64,000 nucleotides of DNA from Spirochaetaceae bacterium (lineage in GTDB: Bacteria; Spirochaetota; Spirochaetia; SZUA-6; Bin103): NCBI GenBank assembly GCA_028820215.1, contig JAPPKD010000108.1, positions 37,863-101,862 on the forward strand, in the 5' to 3' direction. Positions within the stretch are counted from its first letter, which is position 1; each line of letters begins with the position of its first letter. Shown piece by piece: positions 18,901 to 27,080 of the stretch. The notes under the pieces were generated by a model that did no database searches, was not told the origin of the DNA, and was given only the letters and a program-made list of their open reading frames with translations. Position numbers and translations under genes: made by a program.

Positions 18901-20858
18901 CCGGCCGGCACCGCCGGGGTGTTGTTGCGCTTCATCATGATCGGCAGGGCGTGCGAGATGTCGCAGCGCACCCCGTCGACGTCGAACCGGTCGATCAGGG
19001 CGCGCACCGAATCGACCAGCCACTCCCATACCGACAGGCGCCGGTAGTTGAGCAGCACGCCGTCGTTCCAGCTCCCGTAGCGGCCGTCGGTCGAGGAGCG
19101 CGCGACCAGGGTGCCGTCGTCGTCGAAGCACTGCACGACGTCCTCATCCGGCACGTCGTCGTGCACCCTTCGATTGAGGTGCGGGATCACGTCCAGCAGC
19201 ACCTTGATCTCAAGCTCGTGGGCGGCGGCGACCAGGGTCCGTAGGCCGTCGTTCCCGCCGAGCGCCGGCTCCATCTCGGTCAGGCTCTCCGGCGCGAACG
19301 GCGAAGGCGAGGTTGCGTGGCCGGTCCAGTCCTCGCGGTTGCTGCCGCGTTTCTGCGCGCCCAGCACGTAGATGGCGGTGAACCCGTACTTGCGCTTGAT
19401 CTCCGGGAGATGCGCGGCGATGTCCGCGAACGTGCCCTGGCGGATCACCTGCCCGTGCTCGTTGTAAACCAGTCCCGGATGCTCGCCGTCAGCCCAGTAG
19501 GCGCGGGTGTGTCCGTGGATGTCGGGAAAGATCTGCAACACCAGCTCGCCGCGGAGGTCGGGCAGCACGTTGATGCGCCCGCTGCACTCGGCGTCCTGAA
19601 CCCACTCCCGGCGGCCGCTGTCGAATTCTCTCGCCACGCAGAAGTCGAAGTGCCCGAGCTCGTCGAATCGCCAGGTGGCGGTGTGCGGTGATCCCGGCGA
19701 CGACCGGGCCAGATCGACATCCACGTAGTCCAGGTCCGCCTCGCTCGGATAGCGCCGTTGGCCGCGGCCCCGGTAGATCCGGAGCCGGTACCGGCCGCGG
19801 CTGCGTGGGAGATCGAAGCTGAAGTGGTGCTCCGTCCCCTGCATGGCGGTCAGGAACGTCCGCGCAAGCGGAGCGGCGAATTCCTTGGGGGCGAGCATGC
19901 GCTCCAGCAGCAGGTTGGCGTGGTTGCGCACCTCGTCCAGGTCGTGCCCGGAGGCGGCGACCAGCAGCCGCAACACCTCGCGGCGCACCGAATCGCCGCC
20001 GTACGCCTTGGCGCGCTGTGCGGTGCGCTCCAGGCGACGCATGGCGGACACGCAGATGGCGGGGTCGAAATCCAGCGGCGCGTCGGCGCGCCGTGCGTTC
20101 AACTGGCGCAGCGTCGCCTGCCTGAGCGCCTGCGAGAAGCGCATCGGCCGCCGCTGCCGCTCCGGCTCGGGCTCGGCCGGGGTCAGTCCCGCGATCGGCT
20201 GGCGCAGGACGCCGAACAGGCGTTCCAGGGCCTCGCGCCTGGGTGCGTCCAGCGGCTCCACGTGCGAGTAGCCAGTCTCGATCGCGCGCTCTTCCAGCCG
20301 CAGTATGGAGAGCAGCGCTTCCGGCACCGTACCGCCGCGATCCACCTGCTCCGCGGCCAGCAGATCGAACAGGCGCAGGCCCAGGTAGATCGTCGGCTGA
20401 CGCAGCTCCAGCGGTCCCTGCCCGACTCGCGCGACGACCCCGGTCTCCCCTTCCTCGTAGAGGCAGGTGGCTTCCGGCGCTTCCCTGATCAGCACGAATC
20501 GCCGCCGTTCGAGCGCCTGGCGGCCCTCGCCGCCGATCGCGGCGATCGCTTCATGCGTGAGGCGGACGGCGGCATCCAGCCGTTCGATCAGCCGCGCGTC
20601 ACGGTTGAATCGGTCGGCGGTCGTCGGGCTCTTCGTCGCCGCCGCAACCGCCTCCGCACGGACGGCAGCCGTCCGCTCCGCGTGCTGCTCCGGGACAGCG
20701 GCGCTCCACTCCGTGTCCGGCAGGAAGGGAAACGCCCGCTGCTCCGCGAACGCGCGTGCGACCGCCGCCCGCACGGCGGTGTGGTCGATGGCGGCCACCG
20801 TCAGCGGCATCGTCAGACAGCCGCCGACCCCGACGACTTCCGTGGCGCCGGGCATCAT
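15954..20858 (-). CDS. Giant GH13 amylase-like / GT5 glycogen synthase fusion
   Basis: A single 1634-residue frame. Residues 1-410 are helical with a beta module of unknown type. Residues about 450-900 form a GH13 amylase-like barrel: LQIFPDIHGHTRAYWADGE, then Asp633 in DGVRCDISHALP, Glu718 in VHLAEAYWG and Asp782 in GMFGNHDERR, so all three catalytic carboxylates are kept. Residues about 1088-1600 are a GT5 starch/glycogen synthase: Lys1100 in FSKSGGLANVTCELP and the nucleotide-binding MPSQFEPGGISQLEAMSCG. The enzyme should elongate alpha-1,4-glucan from a nucleotide sugar while the GH13 part may trim, transfer or prime glucan. Ordinary GlgA is about 480 residues. The start is uncertain (ATG 20858, or ATG 20810). 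Its stop lies in the hairpin shared with glgX. Confidence 0.9.
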   Translation of the reverse strand: MMPGATEVVGVGGCLTMPLTVAAIDHTAVRAAVARAFAEQRAFPFLPDTEWSAAVPEQHAERTAAVRAEAVAAATKSPTTADRFNRDARLIERLDAAVRLTHEAIAAIGGEGRQALERRRFVLIREAPEATCLYEEGETGVVARVGQGPLELRQPTIYLGLRLFDLLAAEQVDRGGTVPEALLSILRLEERAIETGYSHVEPLDAPRREALERLFGVLRQPIAGLTPAEPEPERQRRPMRFSQALRQATLRQLNARRADAPLDFDPAICVSAMRRLERTAQRAKAYGGDSVRREVLRLLVAASGHDLDEVRNHANLLLERMLAPKEFAAPLARTFLTAMQGTEHHFSFDLPRSRGRYRLRIYRGRGQRRYPSEADLDYVDVDLARSSPGSPHTATWRFDELGHFDFCVAREFDSGRREWVQDAECSGRINVLPDLRGELVLQIFPDIHGHTRAYWADGEHPGLVYNEHGQVIRQGTFADIAAHLPEIKRKYGFTAIYVLGAQKRGSNREDWTGHATSPSPFAPESLTEMEPALGGNDGLRTLVAAAHELEIKVLLDVIPHLNRRVHDDVPDEDVVQCFDDDGTLVARSSTDGRYGSWNDGVLLNYRRLSVWEWLVDSVRALIDRFDVDGVRCDISHALPIMMKRNNTPAVPAGPRSDEEQVEGTIVVNERVDDHYVTTGFFDSACRDLIASPLHYLLMREMEQAAHAAGKPFYVHLAEAYWGREQYLSRVGIVSYNSALFKICERIAQGTSAVGEVYHLYDQHYRGALPPGTELIGMFGNHDERRPVNTFGRDNLRPVLTLTSFLSNVVMDFEGNAEGEAWKVFPDNVYVDWNQFDSAADRSVERIFRDVYAIHRRNPGRGTLVPTDHHQVAAVIKPAPEGLWLAVCSFAADSATVSIDMRAAASSPDSASIDPAGRYVVADPTYSPVTRRYAHYTGEELRHSTLTTSVSYRQRVKLLRIDRIADDDPDGRTAESGYPRLLRDSFDRLQDAPSRERLDPSFAYREITRAAATPGGLGRFLDEKLLPLYEDAEHDAVVFGLKRVLFHAHREGGLGRGGEVARLPAPGKGRTRRSRLLARVLDGLRSRPVVFVSAEAEPFSKSGGLANVTCELPRELARLGERLSVITPLYRAGEPRAVEKMQAAIDRYGITYSGVNVSFQLGDEHYEVGVHSGEVDGVTYYLLDHHELFDGLYWGYRSNERIRRRLGLARAAAEVIVSFDLDPLVVATNDAAAGLLTGIVRADPHYAEPFARTSFVHVIHNGGWQYFDCYGRYEDGTDLFGLFNLPGHHASQFTDPRDDGLFNLMAAGIRFADRVFTVSPSYARQIEQNCDGLEPLLKDVIGINNGIARGFRRGVRQRLSRSGLEEHQYPRLRARVAEDPLLRAKLERRFPELLADDPDAVRFRSQARRDEVTRMRTKLLAQLEYGLTVDPDQVLYVMIHRVSDQKGFQILLEASEGIFRNLGVQAILGGPIAPNDHRAEELAAGMHALMEFYPGAVATRIGYQEISLPLLAADAFLMPSQFEPGGISQLEAMSCGCLVVAHATGGLRDTVTPLQLRGSTVSGYGVLFGDYQADAFLDAMARCTWFFRHATAAQIRRARNNARRNIVYWDGAARRYLEELHALQETIPAANLPPQ

Positions 20859-21015
20859 GCGGCCCCGGCGCGGGGGGTTTCGCGGAGGCGCATGGCGGTT
20901 TCAGGATAGCCTGTCGCGGGACGGTCGGCCAACTCGGACCGGGCGTTCCTGTACGTTACCGTATCGGCCCCGGAATCCTGGACAACCCTGAACCGACCCG
21001 ACTAGGATTCACCCC

Positions 21016-22194
21016 ATGAAACGCGTGACCAGGACCGTCGCGGCGGCGATCGCCGCTCTCATCGTGTGCGCTGCCGGTGCGGTCGCCGAACCGGTCAGGA
21101 TCGGCGTGCTGCTGCCTTCCTCGGGGGTCTACGCCGGACTCGGCGGCGACCAGACGCTGGCCCTGGAGCTGGGCTTCGACGAGTTCGGCCGCGAGGTGGC
21201 CGGTCGCCCCATAGAGCTGATCCATGCCGACAGCGAAGCGAATCCGGGCACCGGCCTGGCGCTGATCAAGAGACTGGTCCTCAGGGATGAGGTGGACATC
21301 GTGGTGGGCATCATCTCCTCCGCGGTGGCCGGCGCCGTGCGTGACTTCGTGCACAACGCCGAGGTGCCGCTGATCGTCACCAACGCCGGCAACGACGCCC
21401 TCACCGGCCCGCTCTGCAGCCCGTGGATCCTGCGCTCTTCATTCTCCAACGCGCAGATCAGCCGCGAGATGGGGCCGTGGATGGCTGCCCGGGGCTACCG
21501 GAACGTGTTCCTGATGGCGTTCGACTACGCGGCGGGACACCAGGCCATGGAGGCGTTTCGCTCTGGCTTCGTCGCCGCCGGAGGCACCGTCATCGGCGAG
21601 GAGTATCCGCCGCTGGGCGAGACCGAGGACTTCGGCCCTTACCTGGCGAAGGTGAAGGCCGCGAACCCGGATGCGGCGTACGTGTTCTTCGCAGGCGGCC
21701 CGGCAATCCAGTTCGTCAAGGAGTGGGCGGCCTTCGGGCTGAAGGACGAGATCCAGCTCGCCGGCGCCGGCTGGCTCAACTCCGCGCTGTACGTCAACGC
21801 GCAGGGCATGGACGCGGAGGGAACCCTGGGGATCCTCAACTACGTGCCGTCGATCGACCTGCCTGCGAACCACGTCTTCCAGGAGAAGTTCCGCGCCGCG
21901 CACGGCCGTGACGGGTCGGAGTTCGGCGTCGCCGCCTACGACACCGCCCGCCTCATCGTCGAGGCGCTGAAGGCCACCGGCGGCAACACCGACGACAAGG
22001 CGGCCCTGGTCGCGGCGATGCGCGAGACCAGCTTCGACGGCCCCCGCGGCCCGTTCCGCATCGATCCGGCCACCAACAACGTGATCCAGAACGTCTACAT
22101 CTTCGAGGTCCAGGCCCAGGGCGACGGCGTCGCGGCGGTCGTCCAGGACATGGTCGCCGACGTCCAGGACCCGCCCAACGGCTGCGAGCTGTAG
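21016..22194 (+). CDS. Liv-type ABC transporter substrate-binding protein
   Basis: A 392-residue periplasmic binding protein. A Sec signal peptide with likely cleavage after residue 24 (IVCAAGAVA then EP) precedes a type 1 periplasmic-binding fold: VRIGVLLPSSGVYAGLG, ELIHADSEANPGTGLALIK, VDIVVGIISSAVA and GVAAYDTARLIVEALK. These match the branched-chain amino-acid (LivK/Peripla_BP_6) family, whose ligands also include amides, urea and aromatic compounds. The matching permeases and ATPases begin 1.5 kb downstream, separated by small accessory genes. Because xanthine dehydrogenase follows directly, a purine or related ligand is possible, but this is inference. Confidence 0.9.
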   Translation: MKRVTRTVAAAIAALIVCAAGAVAEPVRIGVLLPSSGVYAGLGGDQTLALELGFDEFGREVAGRPIELIHADSEANPGTGLALIKRLVLRDEVDIVVGIISSAVAGAVRDFVHNAEVPLIVTNAGNDALTGPLCSPWILRSSFSNAQISREMGPWMAARGYRNVFLMAFDYAAGHQAMEAFRSGFVAAGGTVIGEEYPPLGETEDFGPYLAKVKAANPDAAYVFFAGGPAIQFVKEWAAFGLKDEIQLAGAGWLNSALYVNAQGMDAEGTLGILNYVPSIDLPANHVFQEKFRAAHGRDGSEFGVAAYDTARLIVEALKATGGNTDDKAALVAAMRETSFDGPRGPFRIDPATNNVIQNVYIFEVQAQGDGVAAVVQDMVADVQDPPNGCEL

Positions 22195-22202
22195 CAGTCC
22201 TC

Positions 22203-22445
22203 GTGCAGTACTCGGTAGTCCTCGACGCGATCGATGAGCCGGGATTCGAGGGGTACTACTACGCCCACATCCCGACGCTGGACCTGACGACACAGGGCAA
22301 GGGGATCGAGGGTGCGATGCAGGCCGCCAGGGACCTGGCGGAGTTATGGGTGGCTGAAAGGCGCTCGCGGGGTGAACCCGTTCCGCGGGAGTCAGATGCC
22401 CTGATCGCCCGCATCGAGATCCCCGATGCCGTTCTCAGCCCGTGA
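22203..22445 (+). CDS. hicB: HicB-family antitoxin
   Basis: An 80-residue protein from GTG 22203, of the HicB type: the partial RNase H-like fold shows [39 protein letters not shown] and [12 protein letters not shown]. It lacks a C-terminal DNA-binding extension, so it is the minimal form. It overlaps hicA by 20 bp, the usual arrangement for a co-translated pair, and neutralises the toxin by direct binding. It lies only 8 bp after the binding-protein gene, inside what should be a transporter operon. Confidence 0.85.
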   Translation: MQYSVVLDAIDEPGFEGYYYAHIPTLDLTTQGKGIEGAMQAARDLAELWVAERRSRGEPVPRESDALIARIEIPDAVLSP

Positions 22446-22632
22446 GATCCTGTCAAAGCTGCATCGCGCCGGGTTTGTCGAGGTCCGACAATCGGGTTCG
22501 CACAAGGTGCTGAGGCATCCGGATGGAAGGCAGACCTACGTCTCGATGCACCCAGGCACTCTACCGACAGGTACGTTTCGCAAGATCCTCAAGCAGGCCG
22601 ACCTGACGCTCATTGAGTTCCGCAGGCTGTGA
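22426..22632 (+). CDS. hicA: HicA-family mRNA interferase toxin
   Basis: A 68-residue double-stranded-RNA-binding-fold toxin. [20 protein letters not shown] is followed by [10 protein letters not shown], where His26 is the expected catalytic residue, and the C-terminal [19 protein letters not shown] helix is intact. It should cleave mRNA when free of HicB. The start ATG 22426 lies inside hicB. Length is typical (60-80 residues), so the pair appears functional. Confidence 0.87.
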   Translation: MPFSAREILSKLHRAGFVEVRQSGSHKVLRHPDGRQTYVSMHPGTLPTGTFRKILKQADLTLIEFRRL

Positions 22633-22677
22633 GTCGTCGCACGCTGCCATGATGCGAAATCCAGTGGAGTCGGGGAC

Positions 22678-23220
22678 GTGACGCTGCTGGTGCTCTGTGG
22701 CTTGCCCAGCGTGGGCAAGCTGACGATCGGGCGTGAGGTCGCCGGGATCACCGGGTACCGACTGTTCCATCTCCACCTACTGGTAGACATGATCGGCGTG
22801 CTGTTCGATTTCGGGAGCGCCGGGTTCCGCGACCTACGCGACATGCTGCTGCCCCAGATCATCCGCCGCGCGGCGGTCGCCGAAGGGCCGGAAGCGCTCT
22901 CCGGGGTGATTCTGACGATGATGTTCGAATCCACCGTGAACGGACCGTGGTTTCACGGTATCTCCGCGGACGTAGAGCAGGCCGGCGGCCGCGTGGTTCT
23001 GGTGGAGCTCACATGCGACCAGGAGCAGCATGCCGCCAGACTCACCAGTCCCGAACGACGCCAGTTCAAGAAACTGGTGTCTGTGCCGCTGTTCGAGGAG
23101 ATTCGGGCGGCCGGCCACTTTCGAATGCCGGACTCCGTGTCTCCCGACCTGGTCATCGACACCACCAAGCTCAGTCCGAGGGCGGCGGCGCAGAGCATCG
23201 CCCGGTTCCTTCCGACATAG
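22678..23220 (+). CDS. P-loop kinase-like protein
   Basis: A 180-residue protein from GTG 22678 with a Walker A motif at the N-terminus (VLCGLPSVGKLTIGREVA) and a fold expected of small nucleoside/nucleotide-type kinases (AAA_33-like). Later segments include GVILTMMFESTVNGPWFHGI, a VVLVELTCDQEQHAARL strand with lid-like arginines, and PDLVIDTTKLSPRAAAQSIA, a common end in this group. The substrate is unknown. It is separate from HicA by 45 bp on the same strand and is part of the small-gene cluster between the binding protein and permeases. Confidence 0.7.
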   Translation: MTLLVLCGLPSVGKLTIGREVAGITGYRLFHLHLLVDMIGVLFDFGSAGFRDLRDMLLPQIIRRAAVAEGPEALSGVILTMMFESTVNGPWFHGISADVEQAGGRVVLVELTCDQEQHAARLTSPERRQFKKLVSVPLFEEIRAAGHFRMPDSVSPDLVIDTTKLSPRAAAQSIARFLPT

Positions 23221-23360
23221 AGGTGATGAGGGACAGTCATTTCCTGCCGACGAAGCCATACCAAGTAAAACAGTTAGCTGCGTCAGCCTTGGGCGCGGAG
23301 CATTCCAGTTCCAACCGGCTTGGCCAGCCTTCTTCAGGTGGTGTGTTGCCCAGCTTGCCC

Positions 23361-23374
23361 GTAACGCGCGTTAC
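23361..23374. promoter_or_regulatory. 14-bp palindrome overlapping a possible -10 box
   Basis: GTAACGCGCGTTAC is a perfect palindrome 37 bp before the MazE-like start. Its right end overlaps TACAAT (23372-23377), which resembles a -10 box, though no well-spaced -35 is obvious. The position suits an autoregulatory operator of an antitoxin gene. Confidence 0.4.
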
Positions 23375-23411
23375 AATTGGTCTTTAACTCCAACCGGTGA
23401 GGAGGGGATCC

Positions 23412-23624
23412 ATGTCGACATGTCCCGCAGGGCGGATGCGCGCGCTGCGAAACCGCCGGCGTGCGTGTTCCGACCGGGAGATTCGGATCGCCATGCCGGA
23501 TGCCCGTTCCGAACACGTGCGAGAGCGAGTGGCGCAGTCCGTCGCCCGCCTCGATCCCGCTCAAGAAGCCCATGCGCTCGCATGGATCGAGGCGGTTGCC
23601 GATTTTGAGCATCAGGCGCGGTGA
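23412..23624 (+). CDS. MazE-like small antitoxin candidate
   Basis: A 70-residue basic-then-acidic protein with a strong GAGGAGG ribosome-binding site 7 bases upstream. It resembles small MazE-family/DUF3018-like antitoxins: arginine-rich front (MRALRNRRRACSDREIRIAM), a PDARSEHVRERVAQSVARLD helix and an acidic tail (AWIEAVADFEHQ). No intact toxin follows. The next frame reads IRRGDVLGLRFAA, which looks like the first residues of a MazF/PemK toxin, but stops after about 30 codons where livH begins. So it may be an orphan antitoxin with a truncated toxin. Family assignment is by pattern only. Confidence 0.5.
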   Translation: MSTCPAGRMRALRNRRRACSDREIRIAMPDARSEHVRERVAQSVARLDPAQEAHALAWIEAVADFEHQAR

Positions 23625-23675
23625 CGTTCTTGGTCTCCGATTCGCTGCGAGACATGATCCGATGACGGAACAGCC

Positions 23676-24557
23676 GTGCTCCTCGATCCTGGCTTCCTGA
23701 TCGTCCAGACCCTCAACGGGCTGCAGCTCTCGGCGCTGCTGTTCCTGCTGTCGATCGGGCTGTCCGTGGTGTTCGGGCTGATGAACTTCATCAACCTGGC
23801 GCACGGAACGCTGTTCATGGTCGGCGCGTACCTGGCCCTGAGCGCGGTCCGCGCCTTCGAGTCCTTCTGGCTGGCCCTGCTGCTTGCCCCGCTCGGCGTC
23901 GCCCTGATCGGAGGACTGCTCTACCTGGTCCTGCTGCGCCACATGCAGCGGGCCGACCCCATGAAGCAGGTGCTGGTGACCTTCGGCCTGATCTTCGTCG
24001 GCATCGAGACGGTCGACATCATCTGGGGATCGCTGCCGCACATCATCGACGTGCCGGCGCTGCTGTCCGGCCGCGGCTCCGTGCTGGGACAGGTCTATCC
24101 CACCTACCGCCTGTTCATCATCGCCCTGGGCGTGGCTGCCTTCCTGTTGCTCTACCTGGGGCTGGAGCGCACCCGCGTCGGCGCCATCGTGCGCGCCGGC
24201 GTGGACGACCGCACCATGGTGGCGGCGCTCGGCATCGACATCGGCCGCGTCTTCTTCCTGGTGTTCTGCCTGGGGTGCCTACTGGCCGGAGTCGCCGGCG
24301 TGATCGCGGCGCCGGTGCTCTCCATCGCGCCGGGGATGGACATGAAGGTGCTGATCCTGGCCCTCATCGTCGTGGTGCTGGGCGGCCCCGGCAGCCTCAA
24401 GGGCGTGGCCCTCGGCTCGCTGATCATCGGCATCGCCGACACCTACGGCCAGGTCGTGCTTCCCGAGCTGGCGCGGGTGACGATCTACGCCCTGATGGCC
24501 CTGATCCTGCTCATCAAGCCGGCCGGCCTGATACCCGTCCGCAGCGGGAGCTCCTGA
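23676..24557 (+). CDS. livH: Liv-type ABC transporter permease, LivH family
   Basis: A 293-residue inner-membrane protein with about eight hydrophobic segments. It shows the LivH pattern: LLFLLSIGLSVVFGLMNFIN then LAHGTLFMVGAYLAL, VRAGVDDRTMVAALGIDIGR, and the closing GGPGSLKGVALGSLIIGIAD. GTG 23676 follows a weak GGAA site. The stop overlaps the start of livM (TGATG), so translation is coupled. It forms the transmembrane channel with LivM. Confidence 0.92.
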   Translation: MLLDPGFLIVQTLNGLQLSALLFLLSIGLSVVFGLMNFINLAHGTLFMVGAYLALSAVRAFESFWLALLLAPLGVALIGGLLYLVLLRHMQRADPMKQVLVTFGLIFVGIETVDIIWGSLPHIIDVPALLSGRGSVLGQVYPTYRLFIIALGVAAFLLLYLGLERTRVGAIVRAGVDDRTMVAALGIDIGRVFFLVFCLGCLLAGVAGVIAAPVLSIAPGMDMKVLILALIVVVLGGPGSLKGVALGSLIIGIADTYGQVVLPELARVTIYALMALILLIKPAGLIPVRSGSS

Positions 24558-25567
24558 TGAGCGGGCGCGACCCCCTTCAGCTCCCGGTGGCGGCGATGCT
24601 CGCGGGCGTCGCCGTCGCCGCCTGGTTCGGGGCCGGTTACTTCGGCATGGAGCTGCTGGCCGAGGTGGCGATCCTGGCCATCTTCGCCATGAGCCTCGAC
24701 CTCCTGGTGGGTGCCGCCGGCATGGTCTCGCTCGGGCACGCGGGCTTCCTGGCCCTCGGCGCCTACGCCACCGCCGCCGCCACGGTCCTCTGGGGCTGGC
24801 CGCCGCTCGCGGCGGTGGGGCTGTCGGTGGCGACCGCGGCGGCGATCGCCGTGGGCGTCGGCTTCTTCGCGGTGCGCCTGACCGGCGTGTTCTTCATCAT
24901 GATCACCCTCGCCATCGGGCAGATGGTCCATGCCTACTTCGTCAAGGCGCGGGTCTTCGGCGGAGATAACGGCATGGCCGGCACGCCCCGTTTCGATCTC
25001 GCCCCGCTCGGGCTGGACTCCGGAGATCCGGCGGTGTTCGCCGCCTGCGTCCTCATCGCCGCGCTGCTGGTCTACCTGGCCCTGCTGATCCTTCGCCGGT
25101 CTCCATTCGGCATGATGCTCACGGCCATTCACCAGAACCCGGGCCGGCTGGCGTCGCTCGGGTGCCCGGTACGGCGCTACAAGCTGGCAGCCTTCGGCGC
25201 CGCGGGCGCGGTCGCCGGTCTGGCCGGCGCCCTGATGGCACAGCACACCGGCTTCGTGTCACCGGACCTCGCCTTCTGGACCCTCTCGGGCGAGGCGCTG
25301 ATCATCGTCATCCTGGGAGGCAGCGGCAGCCTGATCGGCGCCGCCGGCGGCGCGGCACTGTACATCCTCCTCCGCAATCAACTGAACGACGGCTCGTTCT
25401 GGAAAAGCCTCTCCCTCCCGCCGGAGATGGCCGATCACTGGCAGCTCATCATGGGGCTGTTCTTCATCGTCGTCGTCCTGCTGGCCCGGGACGGCCTGTA
25501 CGGGCGCCTCACCTGGGCGATCCGGCACGCGGCCCTGGCAGTCGTGCGGCGGAGAAGCCGCGCGTGA
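24557..25567 (+). CDS. livM: Liv-type ABC transporter permease, LivM family
   Basis: A 336-residue membrane protein. The LivM signature FAMSLDLLVGAAGMVSLGHA is followed by FLALGAYATAAATVLWGW, MLTAIHQNPGRLASLGCPV and VILGGSGSLIGAAGGAAL. ATG 24557 shares bases with the livH stop; an open frame upstream is shadow. It ends with the same TGATG overlap to livG. With LivH it forms the membrane pore of a high-affinity importer. Confidence 0.92.
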   Translation: MSGRDPLQLPVAAMLAGVAVAAWFGAGYFGMELLAEVAILAIFAMSLDLLVGAAGMVSLGHAGFLALGAYATAAATVLWGWPPLAAVGLSVATAAAIAVGVGFFAVRLTGVFFIMITLAIGQMVHAYFVKARVFGGDNGMAGTPRFDLAPLGLDSGDPAVFAACVLIAALLVYLALLILRRSPFGMMLTAIHQNPGRLASLGCPVRRYKLAAFGAAGAVAGLAGALMAQHTGFVSPDLAFWTLSGEALIIVILGGSGSLIGAAGGAALYILLRNQLNDGSFWKSLSLPPEMADHWQLIMGLFFIVVVLLARDGLYGRLTWAIRHAALAVVRRRSRA

Positions 25568-26313
25568 TGGCCCACGCGCTGCAGGCGACCGGCCTGTGCA
25601 AGGCGTTTGGGTCGCTGCAGGTGACCGACCACGTCTCGCTGCGGCTCCCGCCGGGCGAGCGGCGCGGGCTGATCGGCCCCAACGGCGCCGGCAAGACCAC
25701 ACTGTTCAACCTGATCACCGGCGAGCTCGACGCGGACGCGGGCCGGGTGTACATCGGGGGCCGCGACGTGAGCGGAGCGCCGCCCGACGTCCGTGCGCGG
25801 GCCGGGCTGGCGCGCAGCTTCCAGCGCAACAACCTGTTCGGCGACCTCACCGTCAGGGAGAACCTGGCGCTCGCCTGCGCGCTCAGGCAGCGCATCGGTC
25901 ACGTGTTCTGGCTTCCAGCGCGCCGATTCGCCGCGGTGCGCGAAGAGGCGGAAGCGCATGCCCAGCGGCTCGGCCTTGCGCAGCATCTGCCGGCACCGGT
26001 GTCCACCCTGCCCTACGGCACCCAGCGCCACCTCGAGATCGGACTGGCGCTGGTAAGGGAGCCGACGGTCCTGCTGCTCGACGAGCCCACCGCCGGGATG
26101 AGTCCGGAGGAGACGGCCGGCATCGTCGAGCTGCTGGCTTCGCTGCCCGCTTCCCTGACGCTGCTCATCGTCGAGCACGACATGGACGTGATGTTCGAGC
26201 TGGCCGAGCGGATCACCGTGCTCGACTATGGCCGCGTGCTGCTGGAAGGCACGCCGGCCGAGGTGCGCGGCTCGGCGGAGGTGCGGAGCCGCTACCTCGG
26301 GGGGCGTGACTGA
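25567..26313 (+). CDS. livG: Liv-type ABC transporter ATPase, LivG family
   Basis: A 248-residue ATP-binding subunit. Walker A is GPNGAGKTTLFNLITGE, the Q-loop region ARSFQRNNLFGDLTVREN is typical of LivG, the Walker B is VLLLDEPTAGMSPEE and the H-loop is LIVEHDMDVMFELA. The signature motif (STLPYGTQRHLEIGLAL) departs from LSGGQ, as in most LivG proteins. Start and stop overlap both neighbours by TGATG junctions. Confidence 0.93.
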   Translation: MAHALQATGLCKAFGSLQVTDHVSLRLPPGERRGLIGPNGAGKTTLFNLITGELDADAGRVYIGGRDVSGAPPDVRARAGLARSFQRNNLFGDLTVRENLALACALRQRIGHVFWLPARRFAAVREEAEAHAQRLGLAQHLPAPVSTLPYGTQRHLEIGLALVREPTVLLLDEPTAGMSPEETAGIVELLASLPASLTLLIVEHDMDVMFELAERITVLDYGRVLLEGTPAEVRGSAEVRSRYLGGRD

Positions 26314-27023
26314 TGGCGGATCCGCTGCTGTCCATGGAGGGGGTGGACACCTATTACGGGCGCAGCCACGTCCTGCAGAACGTGTCGCTGGAGGTGGCGG
26401 GCGGCAGCGTCGCCGCGCTGCTCGGACGCAACGGAGCGGGCAAGTCGACCGCGCTCAAGTCGATCATGGGCATCGTCACGGCCGCGCGCGGCAGCATCCG
26501 GTTCGCGGATGAGGCGATCGAGCACCTGCCTCCGCACCGCATCGCGCGCCGCGGCATCGCCTACGTCCCGGAGGACCGCGGCATCTTCGCCTCGCTTACG
26601 GTGGACGAGCACCTGAGCCTGAACCGGCGGCCGGCGGCCGGCGGCCCCGTCGTAACGGGGGAAGCTCTCTACGAGCGGTTCCCCCTGCTGGCCGAGCGGC
26701 GCCGCAACCGCGGCAACGAGTTGAGCGGCGGCGAGCAGCAGATGCTGGCCATCGCGCGCGCCATCACCCTGTCACCGCGCCTGCTGATCCTGGACGAGCC
26801 GACCGAGGGGCTGGCGCCGATCGTCGTCGAGCGCATCGCCGGAATCGTCCACGACCTGCGGGCGGACGGCATGACGATGCTGCTGGTGGAGCAGAACTAC
26901 CCGTTCGCCATCGGGCTGTCCGAGCACGTCTACGTGCTCGGCAAGGGCCGCATCCGCTGGCACGGAACCGCGGCGGAGCTCGACCGGAGCCCCCAGGTCA
27001 GATCGACGTGGCTCGGCGTGTAA
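26313..27023 (+). CDS. livF: Liv-type ABC transporter ATPase, LivF family
   Basis: A 236-residue ATPase. Walker A is GRNGAGKSTALKSIMG, the signature motif ELSGGEQQMLAIARA, Walker B LLILDEPTEGLAP and the H-loop MLLVEQNYPFAIGLSEHVY, as in LivF. It is the last transporter gene; xdhC starts 57 bp downstream on the same strand, so the transporter and xanthine dehydrogenase are probably one transcription unit. Confidence 0.93.
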   Translation: MADPLLSMEGVDTYYGRSHVLQNVSLEVAGGSVAALLGRNGAGKSTALKSIMGIVTAARGSIRFADEAIEHLPPHRIARRGIAYVPEDRGIFASLTVDEHLSLNRRPAAGGPVVTGEALYERFPLLAERRRNRGNELSGGEQQMLAIARAITLSPRLLILDEPTEGLAPIVVERIAGIVHDLRADGMTMLLVEQNYPFAIGLSEHVYVLGKGRIRWHGTAAELDRSPQVRSTWLGV

Positions 27024-27080
27024 CGTCATGACGGCATGTGTTCCGGGCCGCAAGACGCCGGTATCATCGGGCGACGAATC

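Noticed and set aside
17349..19244. A 631-codon plus-strand frame
   Set aside because: Antisense shadow of the GH13-GT5 fusion, which has catalytic motifs throughout.
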